Shown here: positions 9,263 through 16,229 of the stretch, one piece after another
Position numbering within the stretch: the stretch's first letter is position 1
How the letters are laid out: each line of letters begins with the position of its first letter
From: Parahaliea mediterranea
GTDB taxonomy: Bacteria; Pseudomonadota; Gammaproteobacteria; Pseudomonadales; Halieaceae
Reading direction: 5' to 3'
DNA length: 64,000 nt
Assembly (NCBI RefSeq): GCF_017255185.1
Contig: NZ_JAFKCZ010000003.1
Location: 211,845-275,844, forward strand
Translations under genes and position numbers: made by a program
Notes under the pieces: generated by a model
What the model saw: the letters and a program-made list of their open reading frames with translations, nothing else
What the model was told of the DNA's origin: nothing
Databases searched by the model: none

Positions 9263-9303
9263 CAAAAACAAAAACGCCGTCGTCCCTTCCGGGGCGACGG
9301 CGT
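9263..9303 (-). terminator. Rho-independent terminator after the YHS gene
   Basis: On the minus strand a stem of about 13 bp (ACGCCGTCG.CCC paired with GGG.CGACGGCGT, loop of four) is followed by a T-rich run (TTTTGTTTTTGG). It begins about 20 bp after the YHS gene stop at 9324, and separates that gene from the bufferin operon. Confidence 0.8.
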
Positions 9304-9323
9304 CGGCGGTAACGCCAGCGGTA

Positions 9324-9773
9324 CTACAAATTGGCGGGGTCGGCATTCTTGATGCGTTTCCAGTTGCTGTCGCCGTCCTTGATCATCGTATCGGTTTCGC
9401 TCAACCAGAGATCCTGGATCTTGCTGTCCAGATTCAGGTACAGGGTGCCGTCAACGATGCGCCAGACTTCCGGATCACCCGCGAACTTCTTGCCCTTGGC
9501 AACGCCGTAGGCGCAGTAGCCGTTGTAGGCAGGCACGTATTTCGCGGGGTTTTTGGCGAAGGTCTCCTTGTTCTCCAGCGTGCTGAAAAGGTAGGTGGCG
9601 CCGTCGTGGGTCACGACATAGTGGCCGGACCCCCGGACGGGTCGCTTGTTGACGTGGTAGGACACCACGTCATAGCCCCAAACCGCGGGGGTACTCTGTG
9701 CAAAGTCGGACGCCAATGCGCTGAAAGAAAACATCAAGCCGGCGAAGGCCGCTAGCAGGGATTTAAGGTTCAT
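9324..9773 (-). CDS. Secreted YHS-domain protein
   Basis: About 149 residues from ATG 9773, chosen because AAAGGAG lies seven bases upstream and the protein then starts with a clean Sec signal peptide (MNLKSLLAAFAG..ALA). An ATG at 9803 adds ten residues without a ribosome-binding site. The mature protein carries a YHS-type domain (GYDVVSYHVNKRPVRGSG.. then YLFST.ENKETFAKNPAKY.P.YNGYCAYG), associated with metal handling or metal-linked enzymes. The single conserved cysteine in GYCAYG is a candidate ligand. It is adjacent to, but separated by a terminator from, the bufferin operon, so a shared role in periplasmic metal homeostasis is only suggestive. Confidence 0.85.
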   Translation of the reverse strand: MNLKSLLAAFAGLMFSFSALASDFAQSTPAVWGYDVVSYHVNKRPVRGSGHYVVTHDGATYLFSTLENKETFAKNPAKYVPAYNGYCAYGVAKGKKFAGDPEVWRIVDGTLYLNLDSKIQDLWLSETDTMIKDGDSNWKRIKNADPANL

Positions 9774-9974
9774 GAATGTGCTCCTTTTAGTGTGAAGTAA
9801 CATAGCGCTGCAAAGTAAAACAGGTATCTCGACTGGCCTTGGTCATTCAAGGAACCAGCGTTGCTTGACCCGGGCGCTAATGTAGCCTTTCCCGTGGAGC
9901 GGTTAATTGGTTATAGAGTCAATAAACTATTGCAGGCGCTGAAACGTCCCTGCGGGCCAACGACCGGCGCGCAA

Positions 9975-11034
9975 CAGAGGTGGTCCCAAAAATCTGAACA
10001 GCGCTATAAGTGGATTCCCTGGCTGACATAGGACATCGTATTGCCCGATATCAGGTGATCAAAATGGCTAGAAGGCCTCGCCGTAATCACAAACCCCAGT
10101 TCGAGGCCGAGGTGGCACAAGGTGGCACTGGAGGCCCTCAAGGGCGAACAGGCCATGGCAGAACTTGCCAAGCGTTTCGACGTTCACCCCAATCAGATCA
10201 CGCAGTGGAAGACACAGTTGCTGGAACGCTCCGCCGACGTATCCGGTGACGAGGAATCCAAGGAGCCCCCGGTAGACGTGAAGACGCTCCACGCCAAGAT
10301 CGGTGAGTTGACCTTGGAAAATGACTTTTTAGAAGGCGCGCTCAACAAGGCGGGATTGCTGAGCGAAAGATGCGGCTCATGGGCATTGAAGCCCTGTACC
10401 GTAAACCCAAGACCACGAAGCGGCATCGCGGGCACAAGGTCTATCCGTACCTGCACCGAAATCTGGCGGTAACGCGGCCCAATCAGGTGTGGGCGATGGA
10501 TACTACCTATTTGCCGATGGCTCGCGGGTTTGTCTACTTGGCCGCTGTTGTGGACTGGTTCTCCCAGCGTGTACTGTCCTGGAAGGTCTCGAACGCCATG
10601 GATACCCACTTCTGCCTGGAAGCCGTTGAGGGGGCCATGGAGCGGCGTGGCAAGCCGGAGATCATGAACACCACCAGGGCAGCCAGTTCACCAGTATGGC
10701 ATTCACTGGCCTGCTCAAGGACAACGACATCAAAATCAGCATGAATGACAAGGGCGCCTGGCGGGACAACGTGTTCGTCGAACGACTGTGGCGATCAGTG
10801 AAGTACGAGGAGGTCTACCTCCATGCCTATGACACTGTCTCGGCGGCCAAGGCTGGCCTTAATCGTCATTTCCCCGTTTCTACAACAGCCGTCGGCCCCA
10901 CAGCAGACTTGGCCGACAGACTCCGGATCAGTTCTACTTCGAAGCGTTGCCACTACCCCTGGCAGCTTAAAACCAGGGCAGGAATCCACTTACAGAATCG
11001 GGTGTTGCTGTTCAAAGAACTGGGGCCACCTCTG
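9975..11034 (+). mobile_element. Degenerate IS3-family insertion sequence
   Basis: Both ends match as terminal inverted repeats: CAGAGGTGG(T/C)CCC, then GAACAG about eight bases in and AAGTGGATTCC further in, at 9975-10020 and, inverted, at 10985-11034. The 1060-bp length is short for an IS3 element (about 1.2-1.3 kb), consistent with an internal deletion between the two transposase reading frames. No clear target-site duplication flanks it (left neighbour bases GCAA, right GTTT). It lies exactly at the change from GC-rich DNA on the left to AT-rich island DNA on the right. It should be immobile on its own because the transposase is broken. Confidence 0.85.
10064..10970 (+). pseudogene. IS3-family transposase (orfA/orfB), multiply disrupted
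   Basis: OrfA begins MARRPRRNHKP but an apparent 10-bp tandem duplication (AGGTGGCACA/AGGTGGCAC, about 10111-10130) shifts the frame; the helix-turn-helix part (LAKRFDVHPNQITQWK) continues in another frame to about 10370. OrfB then resumes abruptly at MRLMGIEALYRKPKT, so its N-terminal ~70-80 residues are deleted. The first catalytic Asp (WAMDTTYLPM) is present. A one-base deletion near 10671-10675 replaces the expected DQGSQFTS, removing the second Asp from frame; the Glu (NVFVERLWRSVKYEE) is in yet another frame, and a further shift precedes the tail FYFEALP before TAA at 10968-10970. Non-functional. Confidence 0.9.
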
Positions 11035-11108
11035 GTTTCCGGCTTGGCGGTTTCCGGCTTGGCGGTTTCGGCCTGCCTCGCGTGAGTGAGGGGCTTTCGC
11101 GTGGCCAT
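11034..11108 (-). pseudogene. Possible N-terminal stub of a tyrosine integrase, cut by the IS
   Basis: On the minus strand an ATG at 11108 opens MATRKPLTHARQAETAKPET, and the frame then runs into the IS3 end at 11034. The pattern, a basic start, PLT, then A.AKP, resembles the first residues of phage-type tyrosine integrases. A 15-bp tandem repeat (GGTTTCCGGCTTGGC at 11034-11048 and 11049-11063) encodes the duplicated AKPET. No integrase sequence continues on the far side of the IS, so the rest would be lost. Only about 25 residues are available, so this is a suggestion rather than an identification. Confidence 0.3.
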
Positions 11109-11120
11109 CTCGGTGTCCAC

Positions 11121-11158
11121 CTGGGTAACTTTCAATAGTTACCCAGAAAGTTACCCAG
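11121..11158. repeat. Three GTTACCCAG boxes (one inverted, two direct)
   Basis: CTGGGTAACT at 11121-11130 is an exact inverse of AGTTACCCAG at 11137-11146, which is repeated directly at 11149-11158 (12-bp centre spacing). The cluster lies 13-50 bp upstream of the possible integrase stub start (11108, minus strand). Arm-type integrase/excisionase sites or an operator are plausible; nothing else in the sequence decides between them. Confidence 0.6.
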
Positions 11159-11211
11159 CTTTTGCGTGGACTTCAAGCGCACTCATGGGACGCTACAAGA
11201 CAAGCAGGCAC

Positions 11212-11235
11212 AAAAAAGCCCAGTATTTACTGGGC
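11212..11235 (-). terminator. Rho-independent terminator, minus strand
   Basis: Perfect 8-bp stem GCCCAGTA/TACTGGGC with a two-base loop (11218-11235), followed on the minus strand by six T. It would end transcripts coming from the defence genes upstream on that strand (last stop 11410). The 175 bp between the stop and this hairpin hold a weaker inverted repeat (CCTAGCC 11362-11368 / GGCTAGG 11386-11392) and no coding frame I can support. Confidence 0.7.
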
Positions 11236-11409
11236 CTTAGAGACGCCCGGGAATTTCCCCGAACGTTAAGATGGTGCACCGTACCGGACGAAAGCCCGAA
11301 CTGGAAATTAGTCCTCAGCATATAATCAAAAACCAAGAGCCTATCGTCGCCGGCCTGTAAACCTAGCCGTTAAGCTGACGCTTTAGGCTAGGCGACCGCT
11401 GCAACCCAT

Positions 11410-12831
11410 CTAACCCAAATAACGTGCGCGTAACCAGCGCTCCAGATAGAACGTTGCTTTCACATCATCACGGTTATAACCGAGTATGGCTTGCTTCAAG
11501 GCTTCTTTAGCGGGCGCATCTTGCTCATGTAAGAATTCATGGAACTGCACGACAGACCACTGGGAACCGGATTCATCATCTTCCCATTGGAAGTTCACTA
11601 GACCGGGATGCTTACAAATATCTTTGAGACCATAGGCCTGCAACGGTAATACCAGACTCTCCAATACCGGTTTCTGCAAATCGAAGAGCGGGGAATCACC
11701 CCCCAATAACCACTCTACGGTGGAGTTATCTTCCATCGCGTAACGCTTGGCATACGACCTGATTGTGCTCTTCTCGTGGCTGGAGTAATGCGCCAGCACA
11801 AGCTCGGGATAAAGCGCCCGATAGGCCTCGATTTGCGCCAGGAAGCCAAGCCAGCCGTCCCTGTCCTGATCTTCGCTATCTGTCCAGACATATTCGAAGG
11901 ATGCATCCCCATAGTCCGGTACGAGAAAACCCCAGAGATAGACATGCTTTTCGCCGGTATTGGTAAGCGGATTATCCTCGATATCAAAATGAACCCACTG
12001 GCCGGCTGGCAGCATTACATCAGCGACTTGATAGACCTGCTCGTCAAACCAAGACTTTGCCTGTAATACAGCGCGATGCTTTTTTTCATTTTTGAGATAA
12101 GGCACATTGGGAATTGCTTCCGGGTCGGCAGCTGCAAGCTGCGTTATTGTACCTACCCCCGCCGCTTCCAGATGCGGCACAGCCCTGCCATCCACACCAT
12201 AGAGCAACGATAAATCTTCCTTAGCCATAAAACCGGGCTTGCAGTGATCGTAATAAACGCAAGCTCGGCATTTGCTGTGAGAATAGCGTACGAGCGGCTC
12301 ATCATCGCTTGCGAGTAACGCACGCATCTCGGTCACAAACTTGGTGGTGAGCGCATCGACTTCTGCGCCAATCTCGTCTTGGCTGCCATCGCCCAAGAAG
12401 ACAATCCCTGGCAATCCATTGGCAAGCATCTTGCGATAGATACCAAGCTGGACCTGGATATCCTTCTTATCCGCGCTTAAAGAGAGCTTGGCATCAGCGG
12501 GCTGATATGCGCCGCTTTCGTGACGGATTAGAAAGTCGGGATAACCGGAGATATTCTCGGCTTCATCGAATAGCTGGGCTTGGTAGATGACCTCTACGCC
12601 CTCCTCCATGAGACGCGCGGTATCCTCTACAGAGCTCGCCTCACGCACATCGTATTGACCGCGCAAACCTTCCAGCACATCACGCTCATGGGCAAGACCG
12701 AGCTCAATCACCAGTTCCTCGAACGGATCGAGCGGCGCTTGGGTAATCTCCGCTTTATTATCCAGCCAGACCCGTCGGGAACACTCAGTCCAGGCCTTGG
12801 CATCACTCGGTCTAATCAGGGCGTAAGGCAA
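11410..12831 (-). CDS. TM0106-type RecB-like nuclease (Cas4-like Fe-S nuclease plus DEDDh RNase H-like domain)
   Basis: A 473-residue protein with two nuclease domains. The N-terminal half is a PD-(D/E)XK fold like Cas4/RecB: His49 (LAHERD), Asp99 (GYPDF), D113-A-K115, and four cysteines C17 and C188-x2-C191-x5-C197 that match the split 4Fe-4S cluster ligands of Cas4/AddB. The C-terminal half (from about 278) is an RNase_H_2-type exonuclease: D283-I-E285, an HYSSHEKST block with E353, and YNRDDVKAT with D455/D456. All catalytic positions look intact. The start is TTG at 12831, preceded by GGAG seven bases away. It is the last gene of the SIR2-HerA-KTSC run, 43 bp after KTSC. Processing of DNA ends with HerA is a plausible role, not shown. 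Confidence 0.85.
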   Translation of the reverse strand: MPYALIRPSDAKAWTECSRRVWLDNKAEITQAPLDPFEELVIELGLAHERDVLEGLRGQYDVREASSVEDTARLMEEGVEVIYQAQLFDEAENISGYPDFLIRHESGAYQPADAKLSLSADKKDIQVQLGIYRKMLANGLPGIVFLGDGSQDEIGAEVDALTTKFVTEMRALLASDDEPLVRYSHSKCRACVYYDHCKPGFMAKEDLSLLYGVDGRAVPHLEAAGVGTITQLAAADPEAIPNVPYLKNEKKHRAVLQAKSWFDEQVYQVADVMLPAGQWVHFDIEDNPLTNTGEKHVYLWGFLVPDYGDASFEYVWTDSEDQDRDGWLGFLAQIEAYRALYPELVLAHYSSHEKSTIRSYAKRYAMEDNSTVEWLLGGDSPLFDLQKPVLESLVLPLQAYGLKDICKHPGLVNFQWEDDESGSQWSVVQFHEFLHEQDAPAKEALKQAILGYNRDDVKATFYLERWLRARYLG

Positions 12832-12874
12832 AATCTATCTCCAAAGCATGGCAAAAAAAAAATGGTGGTGGTCT

Positions 12875-13093
12875 CTACACTCTTGAAAACGGGTACGCAT
12901 TCTTTATGTAGGTGTTTAGGAAACGCCCCTTAGAGCCCTCTTTCATCATGCTTTCGTACATATTCAGGGGGACATTATAATATTGGTATACCGTCCCATT
13001 AAGAAACTCAACCTCTAAGGTCTGTGACGGTTCGTCGTAACCGATAGATGCGATATTCGAAGACGCGACATATTGTCTATCCATAGTGTTCAA
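12875..13093 (-). CDS. KTSC-domain mini-protein
   Basis: A 72-residue protein that is almost entirely one KTSC domain: SSNIASIGYDEPSQTLEV, then FLNGTVYQYYNVPLNMYE and KGRFLNTYIKNAYPF. The family occurs alone or fused to RNA- or nucleic-acid-processing proteins and has no established activity. Its ATG overlaps the stop of herA (ATGA at 13090-13093), so translation is coupled to HerA. That coupling, and its position before the nuclease, argue that it is a working part of the SIR2-HerA operon rather than a passenger. No catalytic residues can be proposed. Confidence 0.8.
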   Translation of the reverse strand: MNTMDRQYVASSNIASIGYDEPSQTLEVEFLNGTVYQYYNVPLNMYESMMKEGSKGRFLNTYIKNAYPFSRV

Positions 13094-14943
13094 TCCTTCC
13101 CTTCCGTTTCGTCTGTGACATTTTCCCGCTGAATCGCAACTGGGTTTACGACCGCTCTTGGCTTTTGGGCTCGCCAGGAAGCCACAACACGATCATAACC
13201 TTCCGGCTTTTTATCCATAGCCCATTGATTAGCAACTTTTGGATCGCTGCTCTTTGGTCTGTGTTCTTCATTTGGCAAAGTTACACGGCAACGCATCGGA
13301 AGCTTTGCGGCTTCTCCCATTACAACGACCTCACCTGTTCGGAGAACAGGGAGAACTTCAAGCAAACTCACCAACCCATCTGGCAATGTCCCTTGAACAC
13401 GCGATCTGTCGGCTGGATTAGACAAACGTAGGGCAAAATACGTACCGCACTGGGATAGTATTGTTTCGTTTACCTCCGAAGGTCTCTGACTAATCACCAT
13501 CGCCCCAACGCCGTACTTTCTGCCTTCTTTGGCGATCTTCTGAACGGTTACTGAGGCGAGACTGTCCTTGTCTGATGAAAGATAACGGTGCGCCTCTTCC
13601 ATAACCACCAGAAGTGGACGTTCTATTCCACCTTCTGATTTCTCTCTACTCCAAAAAAGAGACTCATAAACAATCTTCAGAATCGAACCTACAAGAAGCT
13701 CAAGGACACCGCTCGGCACACCAGACAAATCCAGAATTGTGATAGGGTTTTGTCCACCTAGCCATCCATGGAGCAGTTCATCCAAGTCCTTTTGTACAAC
13801 CCCGTTAAGGTCTGGCTCCCAATCCCCCGGATGAAGTAAAAAGTTGTATCGACGGTCAAGTAATCTTGAACGCAATATGTTGAGCTGTCGTCTGATACCG
13901 ATGGCATTCTGATTAAGAAATGGGCCGTTAGCGCCCATAGCGTGTGGTTTGTATCTGGGCGGATCGAGTGTTTCGGCATTCCCATCAGCAAGCTTTGCCG
14001 GCTGATCCCTGTTTTGCCCTTCAAAGGTGGTAACTTCAAAATCAATCAGGTCATACCACAGTTTTTTGAGACTAAATGGGAGGGGTGTATCGACTGTGAT
14101 TGAGCTTTCCTCGACACCCGGGAAATTCATTGCGGTGTGTGAAGCTATCTTTAGCCCAAATATCTTGTCGGTAAACGCTGTTTCCCTTGCACCTTCTATC
14201 GTTCCTCCGGTCAAGAATTCAAGGAGCTCATTAGATTCCAAAGCCCAATACGGTATAAACAAAGGACGCTCACCAGGCCTGGGGTCAACAGAGAATATTT
14301 GAGCAATATCCGATAACGCCTCCGAGTACTCACCATGTATATCCAACATCAATATGCGTGCGTTCGGATACGTATTGTTTCCCTCGGATACGCCACAGAT
14401 CGAACGGAGAACACTCGCAGTCGTAGTAGACTTCCCGGAACCGGTCGAGCCAAGAATTGCAGAATGTCTAGTTACCAATTCATTTAGAGAAACTTTAGCG
14501 GGGATGCTCTCTGCACTGGAAAGGGTTCCAAACGTGACCTGACCACCACCATCGGATCCATAAATGCGAGCAAGGCTTCTCTCCGTCGTGATATGCAGGC
14601 TATCTCCAATATTCGGATACTGACTAATTCCACGCTCAAAAGTACCGCCAATTGATTCACCCACTAATTGGACTTGCATCCACCTCCCGGTCTCATCCTC
14701 GTTGTCGGCGTGTTCTAGAGGCATGGCTTTGGCACCAACTTCAGACACAACGCCGAATAGATCTTGATAACCTTGCGGGATACGTACAAAACTACCAACC
14801 TGACCAATTTTATAGGCGCGACCTTCGATAATAGATAAGCCAGAGGCTATCGACTTCGCCAGCCTCACGCTTATAGATGACCCGGATACAGAAGCTACAG
14901 TTCCTAAGAATGTCGGGTCACGGCTTAACATCATCAACCTCAT
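13090..14943 (-). CDS. herA: HerA-like hexameric ATPase/translocase (SIR2-HerA defence pair)
   Basis: A 617-residue FtsK-HerA ATPase. An N-terminal HAS-barrel-like beta domain covers about residues 10-125. Walker A is GSTGSGKST at 165-173, the MLDIHGEYS motif follows at 199-207, and Walker B with catalytic Glu is LLVVMEEAH at 444-452; ISQRPSEVNETILSQC is the sensor-like segment of the family. HerA forms hexameric DNA-pumping rings. Its first codons overlap the end of the SIR2 gene by 26 bp, and its stop overlaps the KTSC start. SIR2-HerA pairs (Nezha) are an established anti-phage system in which the two proteins form one large NAD-degrading complex; that role is inferred here from gene content and order. 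Confidence 0.9.
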   Translation of the reverse strand: MRLMMLSRDPTFLGTVASVSGSSISVRLAKSIASGLSIIEGRAYKIGQVGSFVRIPQGYQDLFGVVSEVGAKAMPLEHADNEDETGRWMQVQLVGESIGGTFERGISQYPNIGDSLHITTERSLARIYGSDGGGQVTFGTLSSAESIPAKVSLNELVTRHSAILGSTGSGKSTTTASVLRSICGVSEGNNTYPNARILMLDIHGEYSEALSDIAQIFSVDPRPGERPLFIPYWALESNELLEFLTGGTIEGARETAFTDKIFGLKIASHTAMNFPGVEESSITVDTPLPFSLKKLWYDLIDFEVTTFEGQNRDQPAKLADGNAETLDPPRYKPHAMGANGPFLNQNAIGIRRQLNILRSRLLDRRYNFLLHPGDWEPDLNGVVQKDLDELLHGWLGGQNPITILDLSGVPSGVLELLVGSILKIVYESLFWSREKSEGGIERPLLVVMEEAHRYLSSDKDSLASVTVQKIAKEGRKYGVGAMVISQRPSEVNETILSQCGTYFALRLSNPADRSRVQGTLPDGLVSLLEVLPVLRTGEVVVMGEAAKLPMRCRVTLPNEEHRPKSSDPKVANQWAMDKKPEGYDRVVASWRAQKPRAVVNPVAIQRENVTDETEGKD

Positions 14944-16156
14944 CGTCAGATTGCTCTTCTACGTCTATTACCTCAACCTGCCTTGAAGAGAAGTCCGTAG
15001 CGTGAGACTGAGCGAAGAACCTTGTAAGTCGGGCGAAATCGCCAAGCACAAATGCGCCAGATCCATCATTTTTGGAAGCGTCCCAAAACGTTTCCCGGAT
15101 ACGTATCCATTCATCACTTGGGGGATCTCCAACTTTCCATCTTCCGGAAATTCCTGAAATTACAGCACCGTCATTGCCATACACACTCATATTTGGTCGA
15201 CGTGTTGCGATTTTCACAGCGTATGGCTCATCCTCTAACTTTTTAAACTGGAACGCGAGTACTGCGGTGTGCGTATTCGCTGCAAGAGCCTCATCTATAA
15301 CAGCCGAGATATGTGCATCAAAGAAAGAGAATCCGGTGCACAATAGTAGGCTATCAGGCGTGGTTAAGAACTCTCGCAATCGTTCGAACAGCGCTGAATA
15401 CGGTTGCCTGGAAATTTGGTCGTATTTTAAGTGATCGGGATAAATTAGATGTGTGGCCTTTCGTTCACCTGTTCGGATTACCGTATTGTTCTCAATCTCC
15501 CAACCGAGTGAGCCATGAATCTTCCAAAGCCGAGACCAACGTGCAGGAAGGCTATTTTCAGTTACCGTAGTCGGGTCAAAAAAGGGCTTATGCGATCCAG
15601 AGAATCCATCAAAATACGGCAGTTGAGCGCGTTCAAATGCCTCCTCTAATAACAAGTCATAGTTGGGAGTGAAAATTTCTACTGGATGCTCGCGTTGTGT
15701 TCCGCCAATCCAGGACACAAGCTCTGTGTAAGGATTTTGTTCCTCTGGCAAAATGGTAGCGACTCGTTCTCCAATTTTTTCACACACCGTTCCTGCAATA
15801 TCGTGGTAACCCTGACCGTCGATACCATGCACCTGAGCACTTCCAATTGCTTGAGAAAGTCTTCTGATTTGGGTCAGTATGGTTTCAATATTTGGTTCCG
15901 AATCAAGCTCTGGCAACAACTTTTCAATAACTGCTTTGTCACCCTCCTCGAGTTGCTCTAGTACAAATTTTGTAAGGGCGGCAACATCAGGAATTAGCGG
16001 ACTTCCATCATCAGCTAGTTTGCCCTGTTCATCTACTCGTACGGACACTGGCGCACCAGCACCAACAAGAATCCCAATACGTTTCTTTCCCTGAGAAATT
16101 ATCTGCCTCAAATCGATCATATATCGATCGGGGTTGTGCACAGATTGCTGATTCAT
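14918..16156 (-). CDS. SIR2-like NADase effector (SIR2-HerA/Nezha-type)
   Basis: A 412-residue protein of the SIR2_2 group. Sirtuin-like NAD-pocket motifs are in order: GAGAP at 32-36, TPNYD at 163-167 (the catalytic Asn in NYD), and KIHGS with His214; CTGFSFFD at about 295-302 resembles the conserved GYSF-like block. There is no zinc-binding Cys4 module, so it is not a deacetylase; the defence SIR2 proteins deplete NAD+ on infection. The very acidic C-terminus (DVEEQSDDEVDDVKP) overlaps the herA start. AAAGGA lies 11 bases before the ATG. It starts 73 bp after hsdM ends, so it may have its own promoter or read through from the restriction operon. Confidence 0.85.
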   Translation of the reverse strand: MNQQSVHNPDRYMIDLRQIISQGKKRIGILVGAGAPVSVRVDEQGKLADDGSPLIPDVAALTKFVLEQLEEGDKAVIEKLLPELDSEPNIETILTQIRRLSQAIGSAQVHGIDGQGYHDIAGTVCEKIGERVATILPEEQNPYTELVSWIGGTQREHPVEIFTPNYDLLLEEAFERAQLPYFDGFSGSHKPFFDPTTVTENSLPARWSRLWKIHGSLGWEIENNTVIRTGERKATHLIYPDHLKYDQISRQPYSALFERLREFLTTPDSLLLCTGFSFFDAHISAVIDEALAANTHTAVLAFQFKKLEDEPYAVKIATRRPNMSVYGNDGAVISGISGRWKVGDPPSDEWIRIRETFWDASKNDGSGAFVLGDFARLTRFFAQSHATDFSSRQVEVIDVEEQSDDEVDDVKP

Positions 16157-16229
16157 CGTTCAGAAATTCCTTTTCGAATTCAAGTGTGAGAACTATTCAA
16201 CTTTACATCACGCAATTATTGGCATGGTG

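Noticed and set aside
11260..11300. Segment ATGGTGCACCGTACCGGACG that resembles an antisense tRNA 3' end and could be the missing island att copy.
   Set aside because: It does not match tRNA-Leu(GAG) beyond a few bases and has no valid T-arm (no GGTTCRA-like loop), so it is not a usable att duplicate.
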